DNA of 64,000 nt from Puffinus mauretanicus (GCA_023333565.1 JAJKFH010003762.1:372001-436000), one strand, 5' to 3'. Numbered from the stretch's first letter, positions 38,901-53,265 are shown. Made by a program: numbers and translations. Notes: generated from the sequence alone by a model not told the origin.

Positions 38901-41900
38901 TGTCATATTTATTGTTCTATTTGCATTCCATAAGCATAGATTAACTTCATATTTGTGGGTGCACACTTTATTCTTACAGCATATGTTACTTCAAAACTTT
39001 ATTGGAGGACCAGGTAATTTTCTACTAAAGGGTGAATGAAGTGTGAACCCACAACTGTGAAGTTTATCTATGTTCATCCTGCCTTGGATGCAAGACGTAA
39101 GCCCGAGTTAAAGAAATGGAACAGAAAAGTCAGAACAAAATGTGCTCTATACCTGATAGATAAAACAAATGCGCATTTTGAAGAAGGTATTATACCTGAC
39201 ATTTCCTGAACTGCATTTGATTATCCTGCAGAAGATTAGGTGGGTAGTTTCTGATCTTTTTGGCTCATGTTTAGAATAATTTTGTTACAGGTTCCAGGCT
39301 TTGGTTCTCTCGCTGGAATCCACATCATAACTTTGCCTTCTTAACAAAGTTTCATGAAAACTCATTTTAAAACATAAATTTTTCAGGCCTTGGAGAACCA
39401 GGTGTTCTACTTAACATAGCCTAATCTGCCATATTACCCCTACTGTGTAATAAAATCCGAACAGATTCAAAGAACCTACATTTTGCTGAAGTCCCCTGTA
39501 TTTGCAATTGGCTAGGCATATCAAAAGCAAAGCTGTCATGCAGAATTTTCCCTTGGTGAATCTGATCCCTGATTTGGAGGTGTCATCTAGTAGCATGACT
39601 TGTACATCATATTAACTTAATTTTTAGAGAGTACTCTATTGAGCAGTTCTGCAAGTTCTCAAAGGACAAAGCTTATACAACAGTTCTCCTAACCCACTTC
39701 TCCATCCAGGTTCCCAAGTTATTACACAAACAAGAAACAAAAGCAGGAAGCTAGATTATAAAAACTTCTGGCAGAGGAAAACTAGGTACAAAAAGATTCA
39801 AGTGGCGTCATATTGCTGATAGTGCTCGGGTTTTATTGAAAGATGGATGATTCAGATTCAGACTCACCAGAGTATCTATTCAAAGAAGGAACTTCTCCTG
39901 TATCTGGTTATCTTTTGTAATACCATCCTTCCTGAGAACATGAACTCATATCTGGTTGAGTAGATCATTAATAACTAATTAAAAAGAAGCCAAGAGGGGG
40001 TAGAGCAAGACAAAAAGGTCAGGATATTTAACAGACCACAGGATTACGACAGCTTTTACAATCCATGGAGGTGCAATCACAAACCATGAAAATATTCAAA
40101 GATCCACACAGTTCCAGCTAATATGCCACCACCCTTCTCTCAGACCTACCTCCCTAAATGAGGCATGCAGAGCAATTAATCTGTGTTTGAGCACGTGATC
40201 TTGTTTACTGAGGCTCCATGACATCAATTGTCAAGGGCCTTATGCAATCCATCAGCCTTTGGGGGTATTTAAATCCTTGGTGCTCAAACTGGTGCAAGGA
40301 TCCAAATGTAGATCTGGCTGCTGCAAGGTCAGCACACCTATGAGAACAAAGATATGTCCAGAGGCCCATCACTAAATAGCATTGAATTACTAGTTTTCTA
40401 ACTAAAAAAATCTACTAAGGTATAATCACAGCATGATCAATAATCGAAATATTTGAAATGTTTTATGATTCTCATCACAGAAAAATTTAAGCACCATGAA
40501 AACCATAGTCCCAGAGACATGCGTTATTTGTATAGAAGATGCTCGAAGTAGTAGTCGGCTGGAAAAGAATCCATAATTAGGAAATGTGCCTTTCAGGGCA
40601 CTAATCATAGTAAAGGATAATTTTGAGTTAGCAGCATTGTAATTGCAAGACAAATCCATTGCCTTGGTCACAGGAGCTTCCCTTCAAAACCTGTCACTTC
40701 ATAGCAGTCTCTTTCTCCAGACACTTAAGCCATGCTAACTGGAAGTTGCACTTCAAGCATAGAAATTAGTGAGAGTTACCTGCGATGCTGGCTTTGCATA
40801 GTCAGTATCAGGTGGTCTGCTTCATCCTCTTGAACAGAACGATTGGGCGTTTTTCTTAACTCTAAAATTCCCCTTTGTGCGAATAGTTATTTTTGTGTGT
40901 GTGTATGCAGACAGTTAATAACTTGACAGGCATTTTAGTGCCTTAGTACTGCTAGAAGTTGTAGTATTTTCTTTTTAATGATGCCCAAACAAATTATCTG
41001 TGAAAAATAAACTGCGTGGTAGCACAGTGGGAAACGGAATTTTGCAGGCGGAAGATCAAAAGGAATTAAGTGCCAGAGCTCTGGCCTATGTGCTCGTAAA
41101 AATTGATTTGACTTAATAAGTTTAATGCAAAAGGGAATTGCATTGTGTCTACTGCTTTCCTGTTGATTTTTAAGAAGTGTGGGAGCACATCTTCCCTGCT
41201 GATGTCCATTAACTATGCCCATGAATACATAAATATAAACTGGGTGCTTCACTTTTTTTTTTTTTAACTCTTATCAGCATTTTATAGCTAAGCACACTAA
41301 CTGGATTCACGCAAAAAAACCTGCTAACAGCTGCTACTTTCCACTTCTTTGTAATACTCACTTCTTTTTCCCACATCAATATTAAAAAAGGAAAAGCCCC
41401 AATTTTTTCTAAATCTTTTTTTTAATAACCTTCTGTTTCAACAAAGCGTGGATGTGGTGTATCATAAGAAGGTAAAGGTAGCTGTTAAAATTACTGTTTA
41501 ATATTATTTAATGGTATTTTTTGAGTTTTGGGTTTTGTTTTTTTTTTTTCCAGGGTGAAAATCAGCTTGGTTTGGATCAAAAGTTCCTGTGGAACAGTGC
41601 AAATATTTAACTTACCTAAACAAGCAAGTACTTTCTGTTTATATTAGGGCTTGTAATCAACCTCTAAAAGGTCTTTGAATCTTTGGATGTAAAATTCAGA
41701 GACACAATGCTTATCGATCATAAAAAAGATTGTCTTGATGCATTCTTGCACTCACTTCTTACCTTCTCAGTTAAGCTCTGTATGAAGTTGTATGACCATT
41801 TTTCTGCAAAATCATTTTGCCTGTATGAGAATGTATATGCATGATACCTGCTTGGCCGAGCAGCCACTGCTCTTAAACAGTCCTGTCATTTGTTCAAGGA

Positions 41901-43790
41901 CATTTTTCATATATATGTTGGTAAACCGGTTGTCTATTTCCACCGTAGCTGCTACCAAGTCACAAAGCAACAAAGTATTCTAACTCCAAGCATATCTGAG
42001 GTGAAGACAAAGATCAAATGCAGTCTAAAATGCAGAGCTTAGGTTAAGACATGACTTTCCTTACCTGTCCTCGACTAGTCGGAGATCTCTTCGCTCCCTG
42101 ATTTTATTACATCTGTTTATCTGCCAGGTGTTTGATATACATCCCCTAAACTGAACTCTGAATTCCATCACATAACCATCTAGCCATACAGTTGTTATAC
42201 TTGATGAGAATCCAGGTGCCATGGTGCACTATCGGGGTGGGGGGACCGTTGTGCTTGCCTGTTGTTCCCCAATACTGAAACATCATGCATGGAACTGAGT
42301 GGTAAGGCGGCTGGGATTTATTGAGAAGTTTCTTTTGGGATTACTGAGCCCCAGTTGAGCCTGGTTGAGAGCTGCCATATTTCAGGGCAGGCAGCAGAAT
42401 TTGGCTGCTGGAAACAAGTCTTCTGTGTGTCACACGTTAACATCAGTCTCATCTTTGTCACAAAGACTCTAAGTCGCCACCCGGAAACAGAACCAAGTCA
42501 GATGACCCAATTTATGAACATCCTTCTGACACATCCTTTGTCACTATTTCCTGACATTCTGGTCTTGTTTGAAAAATACTAAGAGCCAGGCAATGATATT
42601 TCATTAACTTGGGCTTCTCTAGCATTTCCTTTACCACCTGAAAGTGTTGAGAATCTACCTTGATTTATCCTACCCTGATTTAAGCAGCACCAGGGAAAAC
42701 AGAATTAAGCTGTGATTTATGCAATATATTTTTTCCTTTGAGAAGTGCCCAAACAGGTTGGAAACCTATGTCTTACTAACAAAACCAGACCCCATACAGA
42801 TGCTTTTGAATATTTTACTGCACATACCCCTTCTAAAGAGACCGTGTTAAAGGCATATATTTGCTTCTGTGTGCATGTTCATTAGAGAGTTAGCTATTTA
42901 TTATAATAATTTACAAGAAACTGCCATCAATTTTTATGCATGCTAAAAGAGTATTCACAGACCACGAGCATGAACAAGCTCTTCTTGTGTGGGGGCCTTG
43001 TACAAACAAAATGTTTTTTGGCTGTTCACAGTTCTGAACCAAAGTCCAGGAATGTGAATGCTTCTGAATCCTCTCTCAGAATCTGGTCCTTGGAGTTAGT
43101 TTCTCACCTGAAGTGTCCCATTTCTAATCCTTTGCTTATGAATAATGACTTCAGGATCAGACCTTAAAAACCTTTTTCTGTTTTAAAATATGTTAAGCTT
43201 TACACTGAAAGAAAATCTCTAAGGAGCGACATTACCCAAGGGGCAAATTCTGCTGTGGCAATCAGTGCTTATGTATGACAGTTGTTCTAATTCTGTTCAA
43301 GTCAGCAGTTTAAACTGCTTTGTCCTGTAAATTACAGCGGTCACAAATTATTCTTGCATGAACAATGGATATCCATGTGGACTTTGCTGGGGAAAGATAA
43401 AACGAACACAGCAGTATTTTTCCCTTGTTCTTATGCTGTTATTCTCACAGCCTTGCACCTGCAGCCCGGTACTGTTACGGCAGGCTCTTAGGGGAACTAA
43501 TTGGCACTGGCACAGAATTCGCCCCTTCCTTCCCGCTCTTCCTGCCCCTCGGTTCTAGCCTTTGGTTTTCATTCGAGACCCAAAGATACACTTTTACCAT
43601 GAGAGTCAACGTTCGCCACCAAGCATACCACAGGCCCTGCTGAAGCTTTGTTCACGTGAACCTATCTTTTGTGCAACACTTCCCATAGCAAAACTGTATT
43701 GAACTGCTAGAAATATAACAAATTCAGTTTTTTAATTGATCTTATTTAACTGCCTTTTCCCATCCTACGGTATATCAAAAATATGCAAGT

Positions 43791-43832
43791 GTATATATAA
43801 TATGCATATTTATACATATATATACACACATG
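43791..43832. repeat. TA-rich simple repeat
   Basis: GTATATATAATATGCATAT is followed by TATACATATATATACACACA. It is a low-complexity tract. Confidence 0.7.
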
Positions 43833-44816
43833 AAAAAAATCTCAGCTACCTTCGAATTCAACTTCTTATCCCAGTTTATTTAGAAGCAGGTTACATCATC
43901 TTCACTAACAATGCCAAAAATCTTCCCTGCAGCAGAGCAAGTGTACTTCTCATTTATGTACTGGGTTAGGACTGTACTTGGACAGCCTACTCAGAAATGC
44001 ATAGGGTCTGTTTATTTGGGCAAAGCAAGCAGTGCACAGTCCAGTTTGCATCTAGAACCTTATTGTCCTTAATTCCATCAACAATAGTTGTCACAGAACT
44101 ATTAGAGGCTGCGATCCATACAAGACTCAACACTAAGTGCACAGGAGAGCTCCCACTGACTTGCCTAGCAGAAGCAGCGTTTGTGTACATATATTCTCGG
44201 TGCCAACAATGGACAGCCCAGTGCAGACCACTGCAGACTACGGTTCAGAAACATCAGGTCGTACTTCTACTCAAACATGCCCCAAAGTAACTTTGGAAAG
44301 AGAATTGGTGAAACACTATCATACTACTCTATTATCTCATTACAGTTGTAGGCTCTTTCTCCTTTTCTCTCTTATATTGTCATGAGTAAAAAGTGGTTCC
44401 CGGTTGACACGGAAGATTAAATCTGTAAGCATGCAAAGTGAGACAAAGTATTTTTTAAAGACTGTCATTTTTATTAGTAAGAGACAAAATTCCTAGGCTG
44501 AATGCTAACAGCTCTATAACTTATTACCATAATAACCATTAGTTCCTGGTGCTTTCTAAAGGTTATCAAGAACCTTGCAGGTAATTAACATCTCACGGAA
44601 TATATCACAGTAAAACAGCTAAACATACTAAGATATAAACAGAGAAAGTAAATTATGCAACAAGCTTCTAATCATAGCACTAATAATCCAGAAGGTGAGC
44701 CATATTTTATCATATGCCCAGAAAGGTCTATTTGCTACATTTCAGCCAACCATGGAGAACTTACCTTTCATTGTGAAAACAGATCATCTAATAAATCTCG
44801 TTATCAACAACAGCTC

Positions 44817-44832
44817 AAAAAAAAAAAAAAAA
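44817..44832. repeat. A16 homopolymer
   Basis: Sixteen consecutive A. No flanking target duplication or retroposed gene body was recognised. Confidence 0.9.
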
Positions 44833-45330
44833 GCACAGAAGCCACCCTTACTTACTTCCCAAGGTCTAGAATCCAGCATAAAGATGGTGAAGACATAATA
44901 CCAGCCAAAGCATGCCTTTTTAATAGTCTTCATTATGAAAGATGTTGATTCCACCTCTGTTACACTGAATAACTCTCTACAGATCAATAGTTAGGTGAAA
45001 AGGGTTTCCATACGGGTATGTGAACATTTTGTTTTTAATTAGAAAATGCAGGACCCACCTGGTTCTGAGATGAAAGTTGTAGTAAGACTAGGAACAATAG
45101 GAACAATTAATTTATGGTCATTGCAGACTTTTTACTGTTGTATCAGAGCTTTTCTTAAATACTTGCTCCTAGCAGTGATGAGACCTGTGGGTGGGCTTCC
45201 ACCGCCTCCTTTAGGAAGGAACCCACTCTCAGCATCATGCACAATCTGCCCTTTGGGCAACGCCACTATAATGAAAATGAAAAATGAATAACAAACAAAA
45301 AAGTCAGAAACATAAAAAATAGACATCACA

Positions 45331-45336
45331 TTTATT
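45331..45336 (-). terminator. Candidate distal poly(A) signal
   Basis: TTTATT on the plus strand gives AATAAA on the minus strand, followed downstream on that strand by a T-rich segment (TATTTTTTATG). It would close the 3' UTR of the gene whose coding end is at 51934. Many other AATAAA words lie between here and the stop codon, so this is only the most distal plausible one. Confidence 0.25.
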
Positions 45337-46114
45337 TAAATAAAAATATACACACAGTGTACAATGGACATGGCTTACAGACAGCAATGAAACAAAAATG
45401 CTAAATCCTGAAATATAAAAAGTTGAATTGCTATATTGTGCTTCATTTCTCTGAACAAACACACACTATGGACTAACGTCCTGTTAAAGTTACTTATACA
45501 TAGCCCCATGTGCTCCAGAGTGTGAGACAGGAACATTACAAGGAACAGCTACACAAAATGAAAACAAGTACCAAAGTAACTGGATTTTAAAAATTTTAAA
45601 GTCAGACCATCAAAACAGAAGTGCTGAAAATTTTTAAAGTACTTTGCATGCATGGAAAGAGTACAAAACACCACTGCCAATAGTTAGAGATCTAAGTAAG
45701 AGCAGTGTGGTCCAAATCTCAGCACTCCAAACCCCACAGATCCAGGGCGGTCTATTATCACAGTCAGATTTCTACCATAACTCTTTCCCCCTGTCAGCAC
45801 GCAAACCCCATGCTTTATGTTTCAGCTCTTTGGAATATGGATACATTGGTTCACAAGTGTCTTCTATTTTATTTATTCTGAAGAATTATGTTTCACGTTT
45901 ATTTGAGCAAATGCAAGTTTTTAATCTTGGATCATGAGTATCATGCTGAAATTTATTGTTGTTATATTACTTATTCAGTAGATGCTATGAGAGAAAGAGC
46001 AAATAAATGTTTGAGTGCTGCAGAGTGTAAGCTGAATGCTCTGGCAACACAACAGTCAATGTGTCGCGGGACTAAGGAAAAAAACCCAATGTTCTAGAGA
46101 TTGAAGTCTGGGAA

Positions 46115-46171
46115 TTTTCTTTTTTTTTCTTTTTTGCTTTAAAAAAAGCATTTGTATGATTTTTTTTTTTT
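46115..46171. repeat. Poly-T, poly-A and poly-T low-complexity cluster
   Basis: T-rich runs at 46115-46140, seven A at 46141-46147 and eleven T at 46161-46171. The A and T runs can pair locally. No mobile element was recognised. Confidence 0.7.
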
Positions 46172-49100
46172 AAACATGCAATTTACAAGGTAAGTTTGTG
46201 TTTTGAAGAGTAAATTATTTTAAAGCACTTTGATTGTAAACATCTGCTTTTAAGCTGCAAATAGGTGAAAAGCAAGATGCAAATTCCTGTCTCATGGCAT
46301 TGCCTGTACATCACACTTCTTTACAATAAAAAAAGCATAAATATAGATACCAATGGTTTCAAGTTTACAACATAGCCAACTGACACAATATACGTTTAAG
46401 ACTGTTAACTGATTAGATACATTAATTCACGCAAGTAATCGTGCTGCATAGTTTTTAATGCGATTTCTTTCTTTATTACACCAGTTGATGTTCAGTGCAT
46501 TTTCTGCTTTTTCAAAGTGGACCATAGAATTTCCTGGAACTTGTGTTTAAACTAGAAGTAAAAATAAGCTTATTTTCTGAAGCTCATAATAGGCATATTA
46601 TACAGTGGGCTTCAAAATGATATGTTGCACTTCTTTACACCTAAATTACTAGCGATGATTTAGAATACCATTACATTTTACTTCACTGCAAATATGTGAA
46701 TTTTCATTAGGACTGATCGATTTAGACACAGGAAGTGTTTGTTAATTTCCTTATTTCCTTATTATTATTACATAATGCCAAAATTCAGACAGTACAAAAA
46801 TTAACATTGCAAAGGACTTCATTAAGGCTCTTTCTCAGTTAATATTTTGTTTCAGCTGTCCTCCTAAATTATTTGTTCTTTATAATACATACATTGCTAG
46901 TATTCCATCAAAATACACAGCTTCACATAGACAAAAATCAGATAACATAATTAAAAATTTCTGTTTCCTAATTGCTCCATAAAAGCCAAAGTATAAACAT
47001 TAACAAGAATATGTTTTAAATTCCCCAAAAGAAGACTTCAGAAAAAAAGACCTGCCTGCTTAATTATGTCAGGCTTATGCATGTTATGTGTTATAAACAG
47101 TATTACAATCACCTCTGAGAAAGAAATTACTTTAACTTTCCTCTCCTTAATTTTTTAGGCATTTTATAGTAGCTCTCTATTTAGACACTAGTCTGTGGTA
47201 CAAAAACCCCATATCAGGGTGTAACGCATTGTACAAATATTCAAAGCTGGAAGCCCTTATTTCAGGATTCCTCGAGGCAGATCCTGATGACCTTATTTCT
47301 AAATAATATCTGCCGTGAGTAAGACAAGATTTGGCTTTAGGTGCCAGATATATTTTTGAGTGTTCATCTTCTAGCCCTTGAGAACTGCCCTCTCCTCAAA
47401 GCAGATTATTCTATACCTTACAAAAGTTTTAAGAGAGCAGATATGGAACATTTTCTGTGAATCCACCACCAAGATCAGTATGTTTCCCTTAACACTTCGC
47501 AAAACAAATGGTGTAACTTGCTCATAAAAATTAATTTGCTTAATTTTACTCCTTTGATATTCACAGTGAACTACAAGGATATGTGCAAGACCGCAGGGAT
47601 GATTTAACTCCTCTGTTAGGCATTCAAGCAATGCCCAGGGCTTGAAGCAGCTTCTACAAAGAGTAAATGTACTCCAAGTAACCTAACTATCAACCTGCAG
47701 CAAAACCCCCTTTGTTTCTTCATAACAGGAAAACCAGAAAAACCACTGGTTTTGAATCCATGCTTAGCTGACAACTCAGTTTTGATGACAGAGCCTTTGC
47801 CTATATGGACTGCAGTAGTCCACAGCAGGCAACGACCAAACAAGGAAACATTTGAACCTGTTTCAGTACTGAAGCAACAAGGCTCTTCTAGGACACTTGG
47901 AACCGCGTCAGCAGGTTTTACAAGGGGCTCGTGACCTACAAAAAGATGTTCCAATCAAAAAATTGGCTTGAAAAAGTTCAGCTGTATTTAACACAAAACC
48001 CAACCTACTCTTCTGTAATGGCCCAAGCCCAATGAAGTTTCACTGCAGCACGCTGATGTGGGTTTTGGCTTTTTTTTCCTTAAGTATCTTTAACAAATAA
48101 CAAATTATTTAGTTTCACAAGAACATACTGGGAGTGGCTGTTAAAACAAAAAGGACAGTAATCCAATGCCTTTTTTATCTTTTCTTCCCCCTCCAAAAAT
48201 GTGGCTTCATCGTGGAAAACATTTTAGATATAAAGGTAACATGATAGTCACAATGGCAATTTAGAACCCGAGTGGGATTAAAACGCTGAGGCAAGATCTT
48301 GAAAGACTGTTTTCCCGATAAGAAAGAAATCTTAGAACTTCACATTTTGAACTTGCCCATGGGACTAAGATAAACAACTATAGGAACCTATAGTACCCAT
48401 CAGTGAATACCATCCCCACACAGACTTTTACAGATTGTTTCAGAACTCCTGTAGGAGGCCAGCCTTCTCTATTGTACTTCTGTGGGATTATTTCAGAGGT
48501 GCATGAGGAATTTATCACTGTTTCTAAACTGTACATGTAGGTTTTTTTAAGCTAATAATAAACATAGCAGATAGCGAGGGCTAGTGCGGCACTCTGACAG
48601 AACAAAACATTACTTTCCTAGGAAGATTTATGTTCCATAAATCCACAAAAAAGTTTTGTACAGATCAGCTATGTTATAGTTAAAGACCCGAACACAAATT
48701 TATGCACATGTCCATCCACCCAATGAGTAGTGCCCACTTCTACTGGTACACAACAGGGAAAAATCAAGGCATTATATTCTCATCTGCCTGAGCTTATCTA
48801 TGATGCAATGCCAACTCTTCTGACATCTATTGTTGAAGGAATACATTCCAGAAGAACAAAGAAGTCATTCATGATAGCACATTATATAATAGAAATAAAC
48901 AACAAATGCACCAAAATACTATTTAAATGACCTAACTTTACTTTGAAAAAAAGTTCCAATTAGTTAGGTAAATACATTGTATAGATGAATTCCTGGCTTC
49001 ACTGAAGTCAATGAATATTGGAACGAGGATGTCCTTCTGATGTTCTCCTACAAGCCCCAAAGCCTGATCTTACAAATATACAAGATGGGTTTAATTTTAT

Positions 49101-51588
49101 TCATACAATAGATCATTTCCATGTAATCACCCAATTAGAGTTTGCAGAATCAGGCTCTTAAATATGCATTTTTACCAGTACAGTTACAGACTTATACCCA
49201 GGAATGGGCATTAATGGATTAAAAAGAACAAATTATAACTCACAGTGCATCAAGATTTCTTTGACTTCCATAGGAGCAAGCAAACATTAACTTCTTTACC
49301 GATGGCAATTACAATTTCCTACAGATGCTCAAATTCCCAGTGCAGTTTCATTAGGATAAAATTCTCATGCTTCTGCTCTAGATATTTTTTCCTCAAAATG
49401 AATGCATTACATAAAGGTCAGCAAGCAGTGAATACTTGGGGGTTTTTAATTGTATTTCTCTCTGGGAGGCAGAAGGAGGCAATAAATAGATACAATTAGA
49501 AAACACAAATGTTCTTTGTAAGACAAATTTCAGGACTAACACATGCTGCCAGAAGCATTAACATTCATTTTTAAAGCTGATAGTTCTTCATCCTAGAGCG
49601 TCTACATGCAGCATTACAAATTTGATATAAATCAGCTGCAGTGGCTAACTAGTCCTAATACAGCAGGTTACTCATAATTACTACATTTATCTTAGGCTCT
49701 GTAAAAACATACATGTTTTTATAGCCTAAAGATACATTAACTCCTGTATGTACAACTCATTTTCCCTACCACTAAAGAAAATTTAGGTTTAAGGGTTTAC
49801 AGTAAACGGGAACATGACAGGTCAAATTCAGGTCACCTTACTGAAGAATTAATCCCTGTGATTTCAATGTGATTTATATGAAAGTGAAATAAGTGGTATT
49901 TGGGTGTGGTACAGAAAGCCAAGAATGATACATCCAAATGAACTGCAAGGAATCAGAATGGAATTACTGAATTTACAAGCTGTAATTACTAAAAACATAT
50001 TATGAAGTTACCATGCTTATGTAAAGTAGCTAAATGTAATTACCAAAATTATATTTAGCCCAGGTATTAACATTAGCATCTTTCATAAACACTTCTGTGA
50101 AGGATTTAATGATTAGTGATGAAGACCTCGGTGCTATGCCGGTTCCAGAAAACACTATTTCCAGCAGAAGAGACTCCTTAAATAAAATTTCAGGTTTTGG
50201 TTCGGAGTCAGAATGCCACCTTCCAGATTGCTAACCTCAGTTCCTATAGTGAAAGACTTTTCTCTTTTTAATCTTCAATCAAACAACCCAAAAAACTAAT
50301 TCCAGCTGGCTTATGAGTCATAGTAAGCTTCAACTTCACAAAGAAAAGTTGAATATATTTGGTTTTGAGAATATTCAGTCCATTGCTTTTTCATGATATT
50401 TTATTTCATAACGACTAACTGGGGTTATTTTAATGTAAAATGAGAAAACCTGATAAAAATAACACCTTAACTGGTTACACATTCCCAATTAATAAGTCAT
50501 AAACAGCAATTTTTATATTCACTAATTAGCGTGATTTATGTTCCTGATTACATTTTTGTTAAACTTAGGTGTCAGCTTTTCCATATGTCCCTTCTGGAGG
50601 TCTGTAGTACTTTGGGAAAGCCATCAGCTGTATCATGTTGAATGCATACTTTCTGCATTTGACATTCTTCAGTACATTCTCTATGCGGCATCCTTCTCTA
50701 GTGAAAGGGGGAAAAAGTACAACTTCATGAAACACAGAATAAATAAATATGCTTTATTTGTTCATTGCAGAGTTTCAGCAACAGTTGAAGTAAAAATAAC
50801 AAAGATTCAACTCTACATTTTTGTTTTCCACAAGTGATGATACATCTTACAAAATTAAATCCAAGGCCAGGCCCAGTACAGTTATTGCCCTCAGAAATAG
50901 GTGATAAGATTTTTTCCCCCTAATATATTTGCCCTTGAGGTTTAAAGTTTAGTAAAAAAAAATTAAATACTTCAATGATACATTTTGTTCTAATTCCAGA
51001 AATATATTTGACTTTTCAACCTTCTCATACTTTTTTCAAATTGTTTACTGTATGTGTGAGAGTACACGTTGCCCTAAAAATGCGTATTCTAGGAATAAGG
51101 CATTTTATTAAGTCTGGCCCTAGAGATTTGTGAAGGAAAGTTTCATCTCTGCTTCATTTCCCATATGTTCGGCTTTGCAATGAAAAAAAAAAGAGAGAAT
51201 GGCTTTTCAAACAGCCCAATCCAACTCTCTGCTTTATAAAGGAAGGATGTTTGTTCACAGACAGTACAAAAGTCACAAGTGCCAAAGTGGTGCATCAAGA
51301 CATAAACAGGACTTTGTTAAAAAGAATATAAAAGTGTCTTGAAAGCAAAAGCAACTAAAGCAACAATTACAAACAGGTTAATTTCATTACAAAACAGAAC
51401 TTACTCTATTCCATTTAGTTACTTGACAGAAAAGGGTTAGTTGTAGCAAAGTAATAATCATTTGTTAAACAAAAAAATCCCATCAGCTAATAACAATGAA
51501 AATAACACAATGAAAGTGAAGTCTCACAAACCACCACCCTGTAATATTTGTCTAGGGGTTAGTTTGTGTTGTGCAAATTCATTTTTAA

Positions 51589-51603
51589 TTTTTTTTTTTT
51601 TTT
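51589..51603. repeat. T15 homopolymer
   Basis: Fifteen consecutive T within the proposed 3' UTR (A-run on the transcript strand). Confidence 0.9.
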
Positions 51604-51932
51604 GTCAGACTAATTACTCTGGAAAGAGGGGTTCAAGCATTCAGGATTCCACATCTTCTTGTATACAGTGACAGCATTGTAAATGGGCTTTCTTTGAGCT
51701 AATTACAGTGGGAAAGCTTTACCATGAACAGAAAGAGCAAATCAATTCAACTCAATGCATAGTATACTTCTTAGAGTTCAGAAAAAAACTAACAAAAACA
51801 TAGTACATTTCAGACATTTGTATTTTAAAGACGAATCCTTGGGGTCTGAGATTGTAGAAATATTACAGCATAATTCCTTTTTCTAAAGTTAGTTTGTTAC
51901 TGTTTGTAGAAAAGAAAGGAACACAAGTGAAG

Positions 51933-51938
51933 TTTATT
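51933..51938 (-). promoter_or_regulatory. AATAAA hexamer overlapping the stop codon
   Basis: On the minus strand CAATAAAC contains both the stop codon (CAA TAA) and a canonical poly(A) hexamer. Cleavage 10-30 bases downstream would give a transcript with almost no 3' UTR. The sequence does not show whether it is used. Confidence 0.3.
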
Positions 51939-52107
51939 GATATTTGGCTAATAGCAAAGCAAGACTTAAAATAAGCCACACAACCAGCAAGTGTGAGCTG
52001 ACAAGCAGCAAGGCGACAGGATAGAAGTGTCGAGAAGTTGGCTTGTTATCAGTTAGACAGCCTGTTTCGGGATCATCCGATTCATTCAGTGCTCCCTGGG
52101 TTTGTCT
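51934..52107 (-). CDS. Terminal coding exon with C-terminal membrane anchor
   Basis: The frame encodes 57 residues and a stop and has no start codon, as expected for a last exon. It opens after a strong minus-strand acceptor: CTAAC branch-point match, CTTCCCCTGTTT tract, AACAG at 52109-52113 (exon from 52108; an AG three bases later gives 52105). The first half is hydrophilic and acidic ([12 protein letters not shown]), with one Cys. About 27 hydrophobic residues then follow, from HFYPVALLL to SLALLLA, ending with KYQ. This fits a type I or tail-anchored membrane protein with a three-residue tail, or a GPI-attachment signal, though the segment is long for the latter. A TAA seven codons before the exon confines the frame. 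It joins in phase to the exon at 53266-53364. I do not recognise the family. The main alternative is a chance open frame behind a good acceptor. Confidence 0.5.
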   Translation of the reverse strand, partial: RQTQGALNESDDPETGCLTDNKPTSRHFYPVALLLVSSHLLVVWLILSLALLLAKYQ

Positions 52108-52108
52108 G

Positions 52109-53265
52109 CTGTTAAACAGGGGAAGTTAGGAACAAATAGAACAGCATTTAAACAGCAAAGAAAGCCAACATGTAGGCATTTTGACAAAGAGAAACTATAT
52201 AGCCATTTTGATGAAAGAGATTTATGCTAAGTACTTCCACTATATTTATTGTCTTCTATGCTGACCTGGGAAGCTCAATGACTAGGTGGCCAATATGTTA
52301 TTAAGCTTGCTAGGTGCTTCGGAGTAGTATTCACAAGTTAACATTAAATAAGTTATGAGATGAACTATACTATCACTAAAATGAACACACACACCAAACA
52401 GAAATGAAATAAGGAAGTTAAAAAAATAGTTAAGGAAGCAAAGAAAAAAAGATCATAAATATGTCACAATGCAACACTGACAAAATAGCGTCTCCATGGT
52501 GTTCACAGGTTTTTCAGTTCTGCTTCACTATCTATTAGGAAATCTATAGGCAGAAATAGAAAGGGCACATGGTTTTTTTTTGAAAGAATTAACAACTATT
52601 CTAAAATAGTTTTAAATGATGGTAAATTGACTTCTTCAAAAATTCATCAGTGCTGGTGACTCAGTTTTGAAGTCAACAGCAGTTCTTTTTATTTAAAGGC
52701 TCACACCTACATTCCTGTAAGAAAATTACCTTGTACTTTCTTCAGTCAACTCAGCCAGCAACTAATCTTCTTACAGCAAAGTTCTACTGAATCACCATAA
52801 GTTGCGCGGTCATTTTCCTACCAGAGCAGCAGGGATACTTTCAAATCACTGCCAATCTTTTCTACTGTAGTCTTGGTAGCTTCTCTACAAGTAGAATTAT
52901 GCAAATTTCAACTATACCTCTTCAATCCCTCTGAACTTAATTTTATTTGCATACACTCAGGAATCCCGTTTATGGACTTCCTTTGGGCAGTAAGGACTGG
53001 TAAGATTTTTATTTTTCTATTTACTATAAATATTCTGGGATGAAAAGATAACTTGCCATTTTTCTCTGTGGATTTAAAAATATCCAAATATATCAGATTA
53101 CAACACAGTGCTTTTTCAGAAGCATGTGTCCCCGTATGCTGTTTATTCAAGAAAGAAAATGCTGGCATACCATAAAGAGGCTGTAGGACAGTAAAGGTAG
53201 TATCACACAGCCCCAGGCAAAATAAGAAGGGTGCATCGAAGCCAGCAGCAGTCACTTCATCTTAC
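52109..53265 (-). other. Proposed last intron (1,157 bp)
   Basis: It is bounded on the minus strand by TTTCT|GTAAGA and TTTAACAG|C. It contains a 115-codon minus-strand frame (52908-53255) that starts just past the donor in a different register and shows no recognised domain. No mobile element is visible inside. Confidence 0.4.

Larger units (their letters stand above)
35961..45330. other. AT-rich noncoding DNA without a recognisable gene
   Basis: Open frames are short and unrelated. A small plus-strand segment at about 38979-39013 has both a good acceptor (TTATTCTTACAG) and a donor (CCAG|GTAATT), but it is too short to judge. I see no promoter, RNA gene or mobile element. The stretch lies just beyond the proposed 3' end of the minus-strand gene at 45331-53364 and may be the intergenic space after it. 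Confidence 0.5.
45331..51933 (-). other. Probable long 3' UTR of the minus-strand gene
   Basis: From the stop codon at 51934-51936 the minus strand runs about 6.6 kb without a convincing frame. The plus strand looks A-rich, so the minus-sense strand would be T-rich, as is usual for sense strands of vertebrate 3' UTRs. Numerous AATAAA hexamers on the minus strand (for example complements of 45331-45336 and 51933-51938) could serve alternative ends. UTRs of this length are common for genes expressed in brain. The boundary is inferred, and the true UTR may be much shorter, leaving intergenic DNA below it. Confidence 0.3.

Noticed and set aside
46150..46195. Consensus plus-strand donor CAAG|GTAAGT
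   Set aside because: It is preceded only by poly-T and lies within the proposed UTR of the opposite strand; no exon body is possible.
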